DNA of 59,092 nucleotides from an uncultured Burkholderiales bacterium (GTDB taxonomy: Bacteria; Pseudomonadota; Gammaproteobacteria; Burkholderiales; Burkholderiaceae_C), in assembly GCA_903896615.1 (NCBI GenBank), contig CAITYM010000099.1, forward strand, positions 1 to 59,092, read 5' to 3'. The position numbers and the translations under genes were made by a program. Numbering within the stretch: the stretch's first letter is position 1; the number at the start of each line of letters is the position of its first letter. Shown here in pieces: positions 27,153 to 36,500 of this stretch. The notes under the pieces were generated by a model. The model did no database searches, was not told the DNA's origin, and saw only the letters and a program-made list of their open reading frames with translations.

Positions 27153-28322
27153 ATGATCTCCACTTCAATCCAGAATTTTTTCTATTCTCGCATTCTGCGA
27201 CCTGTCCTTTTTCGCCTCGATCCTGAGCTGGCACATGACCTGACATTGAGGTTTTTAAGAATTACCCAAAATACCTTATTATCCCGACTCTACAGTCAAC
27301 CGTTCCTCTTTGATCCTGTTGAGTTAGTCGGGCTGAGGTTTCCCAATAGGGTTGGATTAGCTGCTGGTTTGGATAAAAATGCGGCCTGTATCGATGCTTT
27401 TAATGCCATGGGATTTGGGTTTGTAGAAGTCGGGACCGTTACACCGTTGGCCCAAGGCGGCAATCCTAAGCCCAGAATGTTTCGAATCCCCGAAAAATCA
27501 GCACTTATCAACCGACTTGGATTTAATAACTTGGGGACACAAACCTTCATTGATAATGTAAAAGTTGCAAGATTTAGAGACCAAAGTACCGATTCAATTA
27601 CTAAAAACTCAGCGCCCAACGAGTCTCACAGCCGTATGCTCCTGGGATTGAATATTGGGAAAAATGCCTCTACCCCCATCGAAGATGCAGCTAAAGACTA
27701 CTTGCTTTGCCTGCGAGCTGTCTATGCTTACGCAGATTACGTCACTGTTAATATTTCAAGCCCGAACACTAAAAATTTGCGTTCACTACAAAACGATGAA
27801 GCTTTAGAGAGCCTTTTGATGGCACTAGAGCATGAGCGCAGAATATTACAAAATACTCATTGCAAACACGTTCCGCTTTTCCTAAAAATAGCACCTGATT
27901 TGGACGACGCTCAAATTGAGGTCATTGCCAATACGCTAATTAAGATAAGAGATTATGTTAGGACAGAAGGAGAAGACAATCACGCTCAGTCTTGGGGCTT
28001 AATTGCCACAAACACAACTCTTTCAAGGCAAGTCGTACAGGGGCTTGATAATGCGAATGAAACGGGAGGGCTGTCTGGGGGCCCAGTACTGGATTTAAGT
28101 AACCAAGTCATCAAAGCTATGCGCGAACGACTAGGACCTGATTTTGCAATTATCGGTGTGGGTGGAATTTGCTCAGGACGCGACGCGGAAGAAAAAATAG
28201 CCGCAGGAGCTGACTTGGTGCAAATTTATACCGGGCTGATTTACCGCGGACCTAGCTTGGTAAGCGAAATTGCCAATAAGCTCAGAGCGATAAACAGATC
28301 GTCAACAGTCAAAAATCAATAA
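27153..28322 (+). CDS. pyrD: Dihydroorotate dehydrogenase (quinone), class 2
   Basis: A 389-residue membrane-associated flavoenzyme of pyrimidine synthesis. It oxidises dihydroorotate to orotate with quinone as acceptor. The N-terminal helix ([20 protein letters not shown]) is the class 2 membrane and quinone-binding segment. The FMN site motifs [10 protein letters not shown] and [15 protein letters not shown] and the catalytic-serine loop [11 protein letters not shown] are present. It is longer than the E. coli enzyme (336) because of hydrophilic insertions around residues 140-160 and 270-280. The 3' end overlaps the convergent flavoprotein gene by 7 bp. Confidence 0.96.
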   Translation: MISTSIQNFFYSRILRPVLFRLDPELAHDLTLRFLRITQNTLLSRLYSQPFLFDPVELVGLRFPNRVGLAAGLDKNAACIDAFNAMGFGFVEVGTVTPLAQGGNPKPRMFRIPEKSALINRLGFNNLGTQTFIDNVKVARFRDQSTDSITKNSAPNESHSRMLLGLNIGKNASTPIEDAAKDYLLCLRAVYAYADYVTVNISSPNTKNLRSLQNDEALESLLMALEHERRILQNTHCKHVPLFLKIAPDLDDAQIEVIANTLIKIRDYVRTEGEDNHAQSWGLIATNTTLSRQVVQGLDNANETGGLSGGPVLDLSNQVIKAMRERLGPDFAIIGVGGICSGRDAEEKIAAGADLVQIYTGLIYRGPSLVSEIANKLRAINRSSTVKNQ

Positions 28323-29434
28323 AACAATCTTTGCACTACTTCGTTTGCAATAGCCAGAGAGCTTGTAATTCCAGGAGATTCGATTCCAAGCAAGTGAATG
28401 AGTCCAGGGATTTGGTGCTCACTTTCGCCTAAGATTTTAAAATCTTCAGTCTTTTCGTCTTGTGCATTTATTTTGGGTCGAATACCCGCGTACCCAGGAA
28501 TCAATGCCCGATCGGGCAAGCTTGGCCAGTAAGTTCGTACAGCTTCGTAAAACAATTCCCCCCTACCTGGATCTACAGTTAAGTCATTGGGATCATCAAC
28601 CCACTGAACATCAGGGCCGAATTTAACTTGTCCTCCTAAATCCAAAGTCAAGTGAACGCCTAAGCCGGCAGCCTCTGGAACAGGATATATAAGGCGCTTG
28701 AAAGGGGATTTTCCTTGTAATAAAAAATAATTGCCCTTGCAATAATAGGCCCCAGGTATCAAGGTCGATTGAGCGCCTTCAAAGGATTTCGCTAAAACAG
28801 GTGCATTTAAACCCGAGCAATTCACCACTCGCTTAGCATCGATTGTGTCCCCGCTTTGGGTGCGAAGTGAAATATTTGTGGATGAACACACTGCAGAAGT
28901 TACTTCAGTTTGGAATACGACTGTACCCCCCGCATTCTCAATATCTCCTTGCAAACTGATCATATAGCTGTGCGTATCCAGTATACCGGTGCTGGGCGAT
29001 AACAGAGCTGAAGTACACATGAGCTCTGGCTCTAGCGCCTGCGCCTGCTCCTTGGTTAAATAAACCAGATCCATCACGCCGTTGGTTTGTGCCCGCTCCT
29101 TAATACCCGCCAGCATTTTGTCTTGTTCAGAGTTAACGGCGACAATCAATTTTCCCAATCGCTGATGGGGAATATGGCGCTCCTGCAGATAATCGTACAA
29201 GAGTTCCTTGCCAGCCACGCACAACCTAGCCTTGAGGGAATTTTGTGGATAATAAATTCCGGCATGAATGACTTCGCTATTGCGCGAACTTGTCTGAGTG
29301 CCAATACTGTCAGCTTGTTCTAAAACATAGACCGAGGGGGAGTCAGTGTTTTTGCTCAACTCTATAGCAATGCCTCTTGCAACGGCTAAGCCCACGACTC
29401 CAGCCCCGATTACCACAGCATCAACTTGTTCCAC
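28316..29434 (-). CDS. FAD-dependent oxidoreductase, L-2-hydroxyglutarate oxidase-like
   Basis: A 372-residue flavoprotein of the DAO family. The FAD motif [14 protein letters not shown] is at 8-21 and the substrate-side stretch [14 protein letters not shown] at about 51-64. The C-terminal ends [16 protein letters not shown]. The pattern matches LhgO/L2HGDH-type enzymes that oxidise L-2-hydroxyglutarate to 2-oxoglutarate with electrons going to the quinone pool. The start is GTG at 29434; an ATG two bases upstream is out of frame. It overlaps pyrD tail-to-tail by 7 bp and forms a single-gene unit. Exact substrate is inferred from similarity. Confidence 0.8.
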   Translation of the reverse strand: MEQVDAVVIGAGVVGLAVARGIAIELSKNTDSPSVYVLEQADSIGTQTSSRNSEVIHAGIYYPQNSLKARLCVAGKELLYDYLQERHIPHQRLGKLIVAVNSEQDKMLAGIKERAQTNGVMDLVYLTKEQAQALEPELMCTSALLSPSTGILDTHSYMISLQGDIENAGGTVVFQTEVTSAVCSSTNISLRTQSGDTIDAKRVVNCSGLNAPVLAKSFEGAQSTLIPGAYYCKGNYFLLQGKSPFKRLIYPVPEAAGLGVHLTLDLGGQVKFGPDVQWVDDPNDLTVDPGRGELFYEAVRTYWPSLPDRALIPGYAGIRPKINAQDEKTEDFKILGESEHQIPGLIHLLGIESPGITSSLAIANEVVQRLFY

Positions 29435-29574
29435 ATGAAATCCAGTATGAAAAGTGTTGTGATTTTAGATGAGATCTGAATTACAAAGACTTCGGGTTCT
29501 TCGTTCATCCCCCCTTCAGTTCAAGCCTTACTTTCACTTGAATTTCTCTATTAATTTGCTTTAAAGCTCCACCA

Positions 29575-29600
29575 TAGAAAATGCCCGAATAAACGGGCAT
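29575..29600 (-). terminator. Rho-independent terminator of the phasin gene
   Basis: On the minus strand, ATGCCCG/CGGGCAT (29594-29600 with 29581-29587) closes a 6-base loop and is followed by TTTCTA (29580-29575). It lies 56 bp after the phasin stop codon. Confidence 0.7.
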
Positions 29601-29655
29601 AGGGTGTCTTGTAGGGTGAGGGATATAACCCCCCCCAAACCTTGTGGAGGTTAAG

Positions 29656-30231
29656 TTAGGAAGAACGCTTTTTGGTGCTCTTTGTTGCGGGAGTTGAAGA
29701 GGCTGTATGAGCAGCGTTCATGGCTGTATTAGCCATAGATTTGAAGTTAGTTTCAGCCAAATCAGAGGCTTGTTTTACAGCCTTTTGAACTTGCTCAAGT
29801 GCTTGGTTGCCGCTAGCTATCGCTGTTTTGAATGCATTAACTGCTGCCTCAGATCCAGCGGGAGCATTCTTCGCCATGTTGTCAAACAAGCTGTGAAAAG
29901 ATTCCTGTGCTTCGGAGATTTTGCTTTCAACCAAATGGCTGAACTCAGCACTGGAGCCAGATGCGATGTCATATAAGTGACGGTTGTAGTTAGCTACTTT
30001 TTCTGCGAAGGGTTGGAAGATACTTGCTTGCAAGGCAAGCAGTTCTTGACTGTCCTTAGCACTTAGAGCGGCATTTGTATGGTGATGTGTATCATGCATA
30101 GCAGCCTTTGTTGCAGCCAAGTTAAGTTCTATTAATTGCTCTACTCCGGCCACTGCCTTGTTTGTCAGTCCAACTAAGGTTTCGATATTTGCTTTGTTGG
30201 CTGCAACGATTTGTTCTGGGGTCATTGTCAT
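29656..30231 (-). CDS. Phasin (polyhydroxyalkanoate granule-associated protein)
   Basis: A 191-residue, almost entirely helical protein of the phasin_2 family that coats PHA granules and stabilises them. The N-terminal pattern MTPEQIVAANKANIETLVGL, then many Ala-rich heptads, and an Ala/Thr/Ser plus Lys tail (TKSTKKRSS) are characteristic of burkholderial PhaP. CGGAG lies upstream of the ATG at 30231. It is a single-gene unit with its own terminator. It implies the organism stores PHA, though no phaC/phaA/phaB are in this window. Confidence 0.9.
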   Translation of the reverse strand: MTMTPEQIVAANKANIETLVGLTNKAVAGVEQLIELNLAATKAAMHDTHHHTNAALSAKDSQELLALQASIFQPFAEKVANYNRHLYDIASGSSAEFSHLVESKISEAQESFHSLFDNMAKNAPAGSEAAVNAFKTAIASGNQALEQVQKAVKQASDLAETNFKSMANTAMNAAHTASSTPATKSTKKRSS

Positions 30232-30486
30232 TTGAATTGCTCCGTTAAGTTAATAATTAAAAAGTTAAAAAAGTGTCCTAACCTTGGGCAAAGTTTGGAA
30301 TCTACAGTCCCATTCCTTAGCATGAACATAAGTATAGGGAAAACCCCTGAAAATCACAGGCGCACAGGGCCAAAAGCACTGCCTTTAGAGACTAGAGACT
30401 AATTCCTAATAGGTAAATCAACTTACGCATCTCCTTTATGGAATTAACAGATAAATCCATTTATTAGTACTATTTAATTCAAATAA

Positions 30487-30762
30487 TCAATTAAAAGGAT
30501 TTTTTATACGGGCTGTAGCCGCCAATTTAAGCTCCTTTGGCAACTCCGAGCGTTGAAGTGTCTCAACAACACTGTTCAGCAATTCCCTCAAAGCTAGGGC
30601 CTTATCTAGCCCGACTTGATCCTTTGTCAGGTCAATATCACCGGATACGGAGACTCGGTCAAGGCGATTTTCTATCTGCAATGAGTCCCATTGCATCACC
30701 TGGGATTCATTGCCAAACGGAATGAATGGGTTACCTCTTGTATTTGATTGGGAATTAGACAC
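30487..30762 (-). CDS. Small conserved-looking protein of unknown function
   Basis: A 91-residue soluble protein from GTG at 30762. It reads as a short polar head followed by an alpha-helical body (LTKDQVGLDKALALRELLNS, then VVETLQRSELPKELKLAATARI) and a closing NPFN. No signal peptide or membrane span. Its start is 15 bp after the stop of the secreted nuclease gene, so the two are very probably co-transcribed. An immunity or accessory role for the nuclease is possible but only suggested by position. I do not recognise the family. Confidence 0.6.
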   Translation of the reverse strand: MSNSQSNTRGNPFIPFGNESQVMQWDSLQIENRLDRVSVSGDIDLTKDQVGLDKALALRELLNSVVETLQRSELPKELKLAATARIKNPFN

Positions 30763-30777
30763 TTGTTGGAAGCTCCA

Positions 30778-31827
30778 TCAATTAATCATATGCGATATCT
30801 CTTTAAGTAGGTGCTCTACTTGCCTAAATTCAGAACTACTTTGCGAGGGGGATTCACTCAAACTATGGTCTCGCCGACCCCTATCCCCCTCTGATCTGTT
30901 TTCAGACCCAGCTCTGGTATCCGTGTCTCTTGGCGTATGAGGGGTTGGAGTGGGTAAAACGATTTTTGAATTTTTTTGAGTCTCATTCAAAGCGGGCATA
31001 AAATCGATACCCGCCGTCCTAGTCAACTCCTCCAGGCTGATGACAGAGTACTCATCGGTTTCTTTATTTAAAACCAAATAAGCAGAAACAGCGCCTTTTG
31101 AAGGGTCATAGATAATTTTGAATAAATGAGTGGGTACCATGACTCGTCCGTGCAGTTGCAATACAGAGGATCCAATAAAGAGTGGCCCCGTAATAATGTA
31201 CAAATCTCCCGAAGATTTAGCCAGTGTGCGCGTAGCACTCTCAATTCCTTCCCACAAATGTCTATTGTTGTTAGGGTTTTGAGGAACCATATTTGCTAGA
31301 GAAAAACTATCTAGCTGCGCTTGCTCAGAGGGTTGATCAGCTGAGGGGCTCATATGCCCTCTATCAAAACCTGAACGAGCATAGTCACTTAACAATGAAC
31401 GCTCAGAGATAGGTAATCGTTCCTCCTCATGGAATGCATTATTTCGCTTTAGTCCTTTTGCCTGGTACAAAGACTCACGGCTTAGATGCTCGGCAGACCA
31501 TAGCGGGGTTCGAGAGACAGGAGAATATCCCACTGCATAACTGGCAAAGCAAAGGAGTCGAATGTTTGGGGCAAGTTTTGCATTCAAAATACGCGGCGCA
31601 GCACCTTGCACAAAAAATTGTGGGCAATCAGACTTAGATCCCACACTTGCTGAGTTTGCTCCGCTTGAACCGGCTCCCGAATCCCAACCTAGATCTAGAG
31701 CAAAGCCACATTTAAGATCAGCAACTAGGCTTAGAATACCGATCAGACAGTAAAAACTTAGGCGATTGAGCCTTAGGAAAACAAATTTCAATTGAACATT
31801 TTTTTTCAAACTAGCTTCCCTGTTCAT
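30778..31827 (-). CDS. Exported DNA/RNA non-specific endonuclease (NUC1 type)
   Basis: A 349-residue protein with an N-terminal hydrophobic signal (about 20-43, ending LKCGFA). Then comes the beta-beta-alpha-metal nuclease domain: the active-site DRGHMSPSAD with His158 as general base, and the Mg2+-binding Asn in NMVPQNPNNNRHLWEGIE. YIITGPLF further supports the NUC1 family. The C-terminal 70 residues are Ser/Arg/Glu-rich and outside the domain. It should degrade DNA and RNA in the periplasm or medium, for defence, nutrient scavenging or transformation control. It precedes the 91-residue gene in one operon. Confidence 0.88.
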   Translation of the reverse strand: MNREASLKKNVQLKFVFLRLNRLSFYCLIGILSLVADLKCGFALDLGWDSGAGSSGANSASVGSKSDCPQFFVQGAAPRILNAKLAPNIRLLCFASYAVGYSPVSRTPLWSAEHLSRESLYQAKGLKRNNAFHEEERLPISERSLLSDYARSGFDRGHMSPSADQPSEQAQLDSFSLANMVPQNPNNNRHLWEGIESATRTLAKSSGDLYIITGPLFIGSSVLQLHGRVMVPTHLFKIIYDPSKGAVSAYLVLNKETDEYSVISLEELTRTAGIDFMPALNETQKNSKIVLPTPTPHTPRDTDTRAGSENRSEGDRGRRDHSLSESPSQSSSEFRQVEHLLKEISHMIN

Positions 31828-31865
31828 GACAAATTAAAAATAATCTAAGTTGGCTCGAGGAGTAA

Positions 31866-31935
31866 TGGTTACATGGGTTACAGGGGTTAAAGGAGTTAAC
31901 AGCTAAGCCCAATAAAGTGATCCTAACAGCTGTTA
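31866..31935. promoter_or_regulatory. GGTTA-type repeats and a 12-bp palindrome between divergent nuclease genes
   Basis: Between the secreted nuclease (minus) and the exonuclease (plus), four imperfect units of about 9 bp run in series (TGGTTACA, TGGGTTACA, GGGGTTAAA, GGAGTTAAC; about 31866-31900). A perfect palindrome TAACAGCTGTTA follows at 31924-31935, whose left half recurs at 31897-31904. This is the kind of arrangement expected of a regulator site, but the factor is unknown. Confidence 0.5.
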
Positions 31936-32029
31936 TCTACTTTACTCCCTCCCCTACACTCGGACAATTCTAAACTGCAGATTGAATCTTTAAGCGTCCA
32001 AATCCTTTTAAAACTTTTGCTAGCTTTAC

Positions 32030-32989
32030 ATGAATAACAACTTATTTTCTGATCAAGAGTCTACCAATGACTTTAAAGACCAAAATAACTTAGAGGAACT
32101 GGCAAAACGCTTGGGTGAGCATCCAGACTTTAAAGTACTAAGGAGACTGATCCCTCATAAAGTATTTCATACAAACCCACCTGAGCGCCAACTCAGTAAG
32201 GGGATCATATTAGATACCGAAACTACAGGCATGGATGTTCAAAAAGACAAAGTCATTGAGCTTGGTATGATTCTCTTTGAGTTTGATCCTCAAACCGGAA
32301 TCATCTACAAAGTCCTCAAGTCCTTTGACCAGTACGAGGACCCAGGCTTTCCCATTCCCGCTGAGTCTACAGCCATTCATAACATAACGGACGCAATGGT
32401 TAAAGGATGCGTTATTGCAGATGAAGATGTAACAGATTTCTTAAGAAATGTAAGCGTTGTTATCGCTCATAACGCCGGTTTTGACAGAGCATTTGTTGAG
32501 ATGCGCTGGCCCATTTTTGAAAATATCATGTGGGCTTGCAGCCTAAAGGACATTGACTGGAGAAGCGAGGGTTTCGGATCTGCAAAATTAGAATACTTGG
32601 TCTACACACAAGGACTTTTTTATGATGCGCATCGAGCGGATGCTGATTGCTGCGCTTTGCTTGAGCTTTTGAGCTGCACACTTCCCAACAGCCAACAACC
32701 AGCTCTGCTCCAGTTACTTGAGTCATTAAATCAGCCCCAAATTCGACTCTACGCCCTGGGATCTCCGTTTGAGACCAAGGAGGTCCTAAAACAGCGCAAT
32801 TACCGTTGGTCTGCAGACCTAAGGTCTTGGCACAGAACCCTGACTAGTGAAAAAGAGTTGGAAGCGGAGCTTTCGTGGCTAAAGCGAAATGTGTACGAAA
32901 ACCGCAAAGCCGTAGTTGAGGTTGAACGTATTGGGGGCAAGGTAAGGTATTCCCAAAGAACGGGCGAGAAAAAACAAGTCCCGCTTTAA
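32030..32989 (+). CDS. DEDDh 3'-5' exonuclease, DNA polymerase III epsilon-like
   Basis: A 319-residue protein. The exonuclease domain (about 57-215) has the four acidic residues and His of the DEDDh class: ILDTETTG (Asp62, Glu64), the second Asp in IAHNAGFD, and HRADADC with the final His and Asp. Residues about 240-319 are an extra C-terminal region (KEVLKQRNYRWSADLRSWHR) found in stand-alone epsilon-like exonucleases. It is therefore not dnaQ itself, but a repair or RNA/DNA trimming enzyme. Cytoplasmic. It ends 51 bp before a small secreted protein gene. Confidence 0.85.
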   Translation: MNNNLFSDQESTNDFKDQNNLEELAKRLGEHPDFKVLRRLIPHKVFHTNPPERQLSKGIILDTETTGMDVQKDKVIELGMILFEFDPQTGIIYKVLKSFDQYEDPGFPIPAESTAIHNITDAMVKGCVIADEDVTDFLRNVSVVIAHNAGFDRAFVEMRWPIFENIMWACSLKDIDWRSEGFGSAKLEYLVYTQGLFYDAHRADADCCALLELLSCTLPNSQQPALLQLLESLNQPQIRLYALGSPFETKEVLKQRNYRWSADLRSWHRTLTSEKELEAELSWLKRNVYENRKAVVEVERIGGKVRYSQRTGEKKQVPL

Positions 32990-33040
32990 GATTCCCCCGA
33001 AGAATATGTCAGAATGTTGGTACACCGAGGAGGTATGAAA

Positions 33041-33382
33041 ATGTTTCGATTTAATAAAAAATTTAGTGCACTTATTTTGATTATTCTTGGACTATGCTCG
33101 ATTGGGGCAAATGCCAAAACAAGTGGGCTATACCCGATTGTTAAATACCGCGAGATTCCTGCCCCGCTCCAAGAGTTATTCTCCAAGAATGAACCCGAAT
33201 TAGGCGATGTCGGCAGCTGTGCAACTGCGTTTGACAGTTTAAGCGATGATGACAAAATGGTTTTTACTTGTTCCTTGTTCATCAAAATATTGGCCGAGGG
33301 AGAAAGAAGAGCTATTAAACGGTGTGAGGAGATGAAACAACCCAAAGGCATCAAAGCTGCTTGCCACATTATTAGCAAGTAA
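33041..33382 (+). CDS. Small exported cysteine-containing protein, unknown function
   Basis: A 113-residue product. I start it at the ATG at 33041 because AGGAGG (33028-33033) is seven bases upstream. ATGs at 33035 and 33014 in the same frame are too close to, or ahead of, that site. Signal peptide at about 1-25 (FRFNKKFSALILIILGLC, ending GANA). The mature domain of about 88 residues has four cysteines (VGSCATA, FTCSLF, RCEEM, KAACHII), which suggests two disulfides in the periplasm. Family not recognised. Confidence 0.7.
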   Translation: MFRFNKKFSALILIILGLCSIGANAKTSGLYPIVKYREIPAPLQELFSKNEPELGDVGSCATAFDSLSDDDKMVFTCSLFIKILAEGERRAIKRCEEMKQPKGIKAACHIISK

Positions 33383-33501
33383 TTAAGCTCTCCTCCATGT
33401 CTCCTTGTTGGGCATGTATCGATATGTGCCTCACTTGGGATTGCGGTTGCTGCATGGCCCTTCTTTAAAATTATTACTTTAAGATTAGAAATACGGGGGC
33501 A

Positions 33502-33888
33502 TCAGGCTAATACGTTAATGGCTTGAACAAAATTAAATATCACACATGAATATGCACTGCACCACATTAATGTCCTAAGGGTTGCTTTGTCTGAGATGTA
33601 GAAAACGATATATAACAACCGCAGTCCAACAAATAAAATACAAGACCCCTGCAACAATTGAGTGTTTACCTGTGCTGCTATAGCACAACCCACGCTAATA
33701 GCAAAGAAGGGCAAGGCCTCAAAGCAATTGGACTGAGCCGCGTTGGCTCTGGCTCTGAAACCATTTTGCGCAGACAACCACAAGCGCGGATTGTGATTGT
33801 CAAAATCTTTAAATCCCCACTTGGCAATTGCAGTGCAAAGAATTGGCATTAAGCCTGTGATGAGAAGACAAATGTAGGTAATTTTCAC
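33502..33888 (-). CDS. MAPEG family membrane protein
   Basis: A 128-residue protein with four predicted membrane spans. The central motif QNGFRARANAAQSNCFEALP fits the MAPEG superfamily (membrane-associated proteins in eicosanoid and glutathione metabolism). Bacterial members are small trimeric inner-membrane proteins, some with glutathione transferase activity; most are uncharacterised. Start GTG at 33888 with GGGAG upstream. It stands alone, divergent from the haloacid dehalogenase gene with 117 bp between. Confidence 0.78.
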   Translation of the reverse strand: MKITYICLLITGLMPILCTAIAKWGFKDFDNHNPRLWLSAQNGFRARANAAQSNCFEALPFFAISVGCAIAAQVNTQLLQGSCILFVGLRLLYIVFYISDKATLRTLMWCSAYSCVIFNFVQAINVLA

Positions 33889-34005
33889 TTTTAATGCTCC
33901 CTTGGTTAGCTTGATATGATAGAGGCTCTTTTGAGGACTTACTGATAATTGGGAAAGTCCTTTTGTTTAGTCACTTCAGTAACTATTGCTCGCTAGAGGT
34001 TTATT

Positions 34006-34698
34006 ATGTTCAAAGTTGTTGTTTTTGATGCCTACGGCACACTCTTTGACGTTTATTCAGTCGCCAAAATGGCTGAGACATTGTTTCCCGGAAACGGTCA
34101 AGCTCTGTCCATCATGTGGAGGGACAAACAAATTGAATACTCAAGACTTATCTCTATGAGTGACCCACATAACCCCAACGGAAGCAGACACTATCAATCT
34201 TTTTGGGATATCACCCGCTTGGCCCTAAATTACTCTTGCCAACGCCTAAAGCTAGAGCTCAACTCACACGCTCAAAAAGAATTGCTAGAACAATACGCAG
34301 AGCTCAAAGCCTTCCCCGAGAACTTAGGTGTTTTACACGACTTACAAAAGAGGGGCTATAAAACTGCAATACTTTCAAACGGTAGTCCAGAAATGCTTGC
34401 AACAGCAGTTCGCAGTGCTGGTATGACAACCTTAATTGACAAAGTAATCTCGGTGGACTCAGTCAGACAATTCAAAACTTCCCCAGAGAGCTACGGTTTG
34501 GTTTTACAAAACTATGCAGTTGATAAGCGTGAAGTACTCTTTGTATCCAGCAACTCCTGGGATGCATTGGGGGCGACTTGGTTTGGATTTCGTAGCTTTT
34601 GGGTAAACCGTCAAAACTTGCCGTTTGAGACTCTTGGCCCCAAACCCTCTCACACCGGTCATTCACTTGATGATGTGCTCTCCATAATTACCGGGTAA
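34006..34698 (+). CDS. Haloacid dehalogenase, type II (HAD superfamily)
   Basis: A 230-residue HAD enzyme of the L-2-haloacid dehalogenase branch. Nucleophile Asp8 is in VFDAYGTLFDV. The substrate Arg39 lies in MWRDKQIEYS, typical of dehalogenases rather than phosphatases. Motif II is SNGS (Ser124, Asn125), Lys157 is in FKTSPESYG, and motif IV is SSNSWDALGA. It should hydrolyse L-2-haloalkanoic acids to D-2-hydroxyacids, though many family members act on other substrates. AGAGG precedes the ATG. Its 3' end runs into a heptamer repeat. Confidence 0.88.
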   Translation: MFKVVVFDAYGTLFDVYSVAKMAETLFPGNGQALSIMWRDKQIEYSRLISMSDPHNPNGSRHYQSFWDITRLALNYSCQRLKLELNSHAQKELLEQYAELKAFPENLGVLHDLQKRGYKTAILSNGSPEMLATAVRSAGMTTLIDKVISVDSVRQFKTSPESYGLVLQNYAVDKREVLFVSSNSWDALGATWFGFRSFWVNRQNLPFETLGPKPSHTGHSLDDVLSIITG

Positions 34699-34699
34699 A

Positions 34700-34734
34700 G
34701 TGCCTAGTGCCTAGTGCCTAGCGCCTAGCACCTC
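34700..34734. repeat. Heptanucleotide tandem repeat (GTGCCTA)
   Basis: Three perfect GTGCCTA units (34700-34720) are followed by two degenerate ones (GCGCCTA, GCACCTC). They fill the short gap between the convergent dehalogenase and amidase genes. Noncoding; no obvious hairpin. Confidence 0.85.
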
Positions 34735-34745
34735 GCGATTGACTC

Positions 34746-36128
34746 TTAATGATCAAAATTCAGCGAAGTTTCAACACCCAAAGCAACCTCAGACAGGCGT
34801 GCATCTAAACCCGCGCAGGCTGACAACATTAACCCCATTGGCAACTCATCCGGATTATGCATTGGCAAGGAGAATGCACATCCGTCAAGAAAATTAATGG
34901 CAAAGGTGTTTCTAAGTAACAGTCGGTTGACCCTAAAGAACTCTTCATCCGAATCCAGTAAGGCCTGTGTCTTGGGAGCTTGCAAGGGAACTGTGGGACT
35001 GATTAATGCATCAAAAGGCTCCAAAATTTGTTTCATTCGAGCGATCCAAGCTTTTCTAGCATCTAGCAATTTGAGGTAATCTGCCGCACTGACCCCCTTA
35101 CCCATAAGCATTCGCTGAACAACCCGGTGGTCCATCTGCTTTGATTCATGATCCACAAAGTCCTTACATGCAGAGTATGACTCAATGGGGGATATTCCAC
35201 CCGGAGCATTAATCTGCGCTATTTCATTTAACTCCTTTAAATCAATCTCAGAGATTATGGCGCCTTGTTGCGAGAGAAGATGTAATGTTCTCTCAAAAGC
35301 CTTAGCTACGGATGGCTCGAGCTCATCTTGCATCAAGGTTTTAGCCACCACAAAACGCGCGCCCTTAACATCTCGGGATTTAACGTCTAGGGGGGCCCCC
35401 GACAAGACAGCGTCAATACTTAAACAATCACGCACACTGCGCGTCATCGCGCAGACCGTATCCAAGGAGCGCGCTAACTCTACGGCACCTTGAGTTGGCA
35501 CTCTGGCCATGGTGCTTTTAAATCCGACGAGTCCGCACAATGCTGCGGGGATTCGAATCGAGCCACCGGTGTCTGAACCAATTGCAGCAACACTTAATCC
35601 CAATGCTACGCTAACAGCAGCCCCTGAACTAGAGCCCCCAGGGACCCGGTGATCAACGGGGTCGCAGGGATTTTGGGGTGTACCCAGGTGCGGATTAATA
35701 CCCACCCCAGAGAATGCGAACTCACTCATATTCGTTTTGCCAATAATGGCCATGCCAGCATTTCTAATACGACTCACAATCATTGCATCTTCAGTCGCGG
35801 GCATTGACTTTCTTCGCACTAGGGAGCCCGAATGCGTCACCTCCCCGCTTACATCGTATAAATCTTTAATAGTAATGGGTAAGCCCGCAAGTTTGGGCAA
35901 AGCAACGCCGGCCTTTTTTAGCGCATCTGTCTCACGCGCAACTGCTTGGGCTGACTCAGCATAGGTTTTAGTAAAAACGTGCGCTGCGCTCGAATGTTTA
36001 ACACCCTCCAAACACGCATCTATTAATCCAGAATAATTCAAATGCCCTGTTTGAATCCGCTGTAAGAGATGATCTATATTATCTTTGATAGGGAGAGCGT
36101 GAGGGGGCACTGGATTATTATTTTTCAT
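34746..36128 (-). CDS. Amidase (amidase signature family)
   Basis: A 460-residue amidase from the ATG at 36128; an in-frame TTG two codons earlier is the other option. The Ser-cisSer-Lys triad is complete: Lys88 in PITIKDLYD, the GGSSSGAA loop (about 164-171), and nucleophile Ser190 in [11 protein letters not shown]. It hydrolyses a carboxylic amide to acid plus ammonia; substrate unknown. The gatB/gatC partners are absent and the C-terminus is unlike GatA, so it is not the tRNA amidotransferase. It overlaps the 3' end of phhB by 11 bp, so the two are co-transcribed. Confidence 0.88.
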   Translation of the reverse strand: MKNNNPVPPHALPIKDNIDHLLQRIQTGHLNYSGLIDACLEGVKHSSAAHVFTKTYAESAQAVARETDALKKAGVALPKLAGLPITIKDLYDVSGEVTHSGSLVRRKSMPATEDAMIVSRIRNAGMAIIGKTNMSEFAFSGVGINPHLGTPQNPCDPVDHRVPGGSSSGAAVSVALGLSVAAIGSDTGGSIRIPAALCGLVGFKSTMARVPTQGAVELARSLDTVCAMTRSVRDCLSIDAVLSGAPLDVKSRDVKGARFVVAKTLMQDELEPSVAKAFERTLHLLSQQGAIISEIDLKELNEIAQINAPGGISPIESYSACKDFVDHESKQMDHRVVQRMLMGKGVSAADYLKLLDARKAWIARMKQILEPFDALISPTVPLQAPKTQALLDSDEEFFRVNRLLLRNTFAINFLDGCAFSLPMHNPDELPMGLMLSACAGLDARLSEVALGVETSLNFDH

Positions 36129-36429
36129 TTTCAAAATTTAAGTAAGTAAGGTCAATACGGGATGCTAACTCAAAGTCTTTCTCACTGATACCGCCCACAT
36201 CATGCGTGCTCAACTTAATACTTACTTTGTTATAAACATTACTCCACTCAGGATGGTGGTTCAATTGCTCTGCTAAAAGAGCAATACTGGTCATAAATCC
36301 AAAGGCAGCAACAAAATCTTTAAATACAAAATGACGCACCAGGTGGTCGGGCAGTGCTTGAAAAGTCCACAAACTAGCACCACTCAGGTATTTATCAAAG
36401 TCCGCGTTGGAAGGTAGTAGTCTCATCAT
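36118..36429 (-). CDS. phhB: Pterin-4a-carbinolamine dehydratase
   Basis: A 103-residue protein of the PCD/DCoH family that recycles the pterin cofactor of aromatic amino acid hydroxylases. The active-site signature is seen: His58-His59-Pro-Glu-Trp and His76 in STHDVGGIS. Full length for the family (about 100-120). No phenylalanine hydroxylase gene is nearby. The last codons overlap the start of the amidase gene, giving a two-gene operon whose shared logic is not apparent. Confidence 0.88.
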   Translation of the reverse strand: MMRLLPSNADFDKYLSGASLWTFQALPDHLVRHFVFKDFVAAFGFMTSIALLAEQLNHHPEWSNVYNKVSIKLSTHDVGGISEKDFELASRIDLTYLNFENEK

Positions 36430-36500
36430 ATCCTACAAAAACAAAGTGAATTTAGTATTAAAAATGCAGTTTAATACATTTTAAAACGATTGATTCTAAA

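Noticed and set aside
32030-32989. dnaQ, the replicative epsilon subunit
   Set aside because: The exonuclease domain is preceded by about 55 residues and followed by an unrelated C-terminal region; it fits a stand-alone epsilon-like exonuclease.
34746-36128. gatA of the glutamyl-tRNA amidotransferase
   Set aside because: No gatB or gatC nearby, and the sequence outside the signature is unlike GatA.
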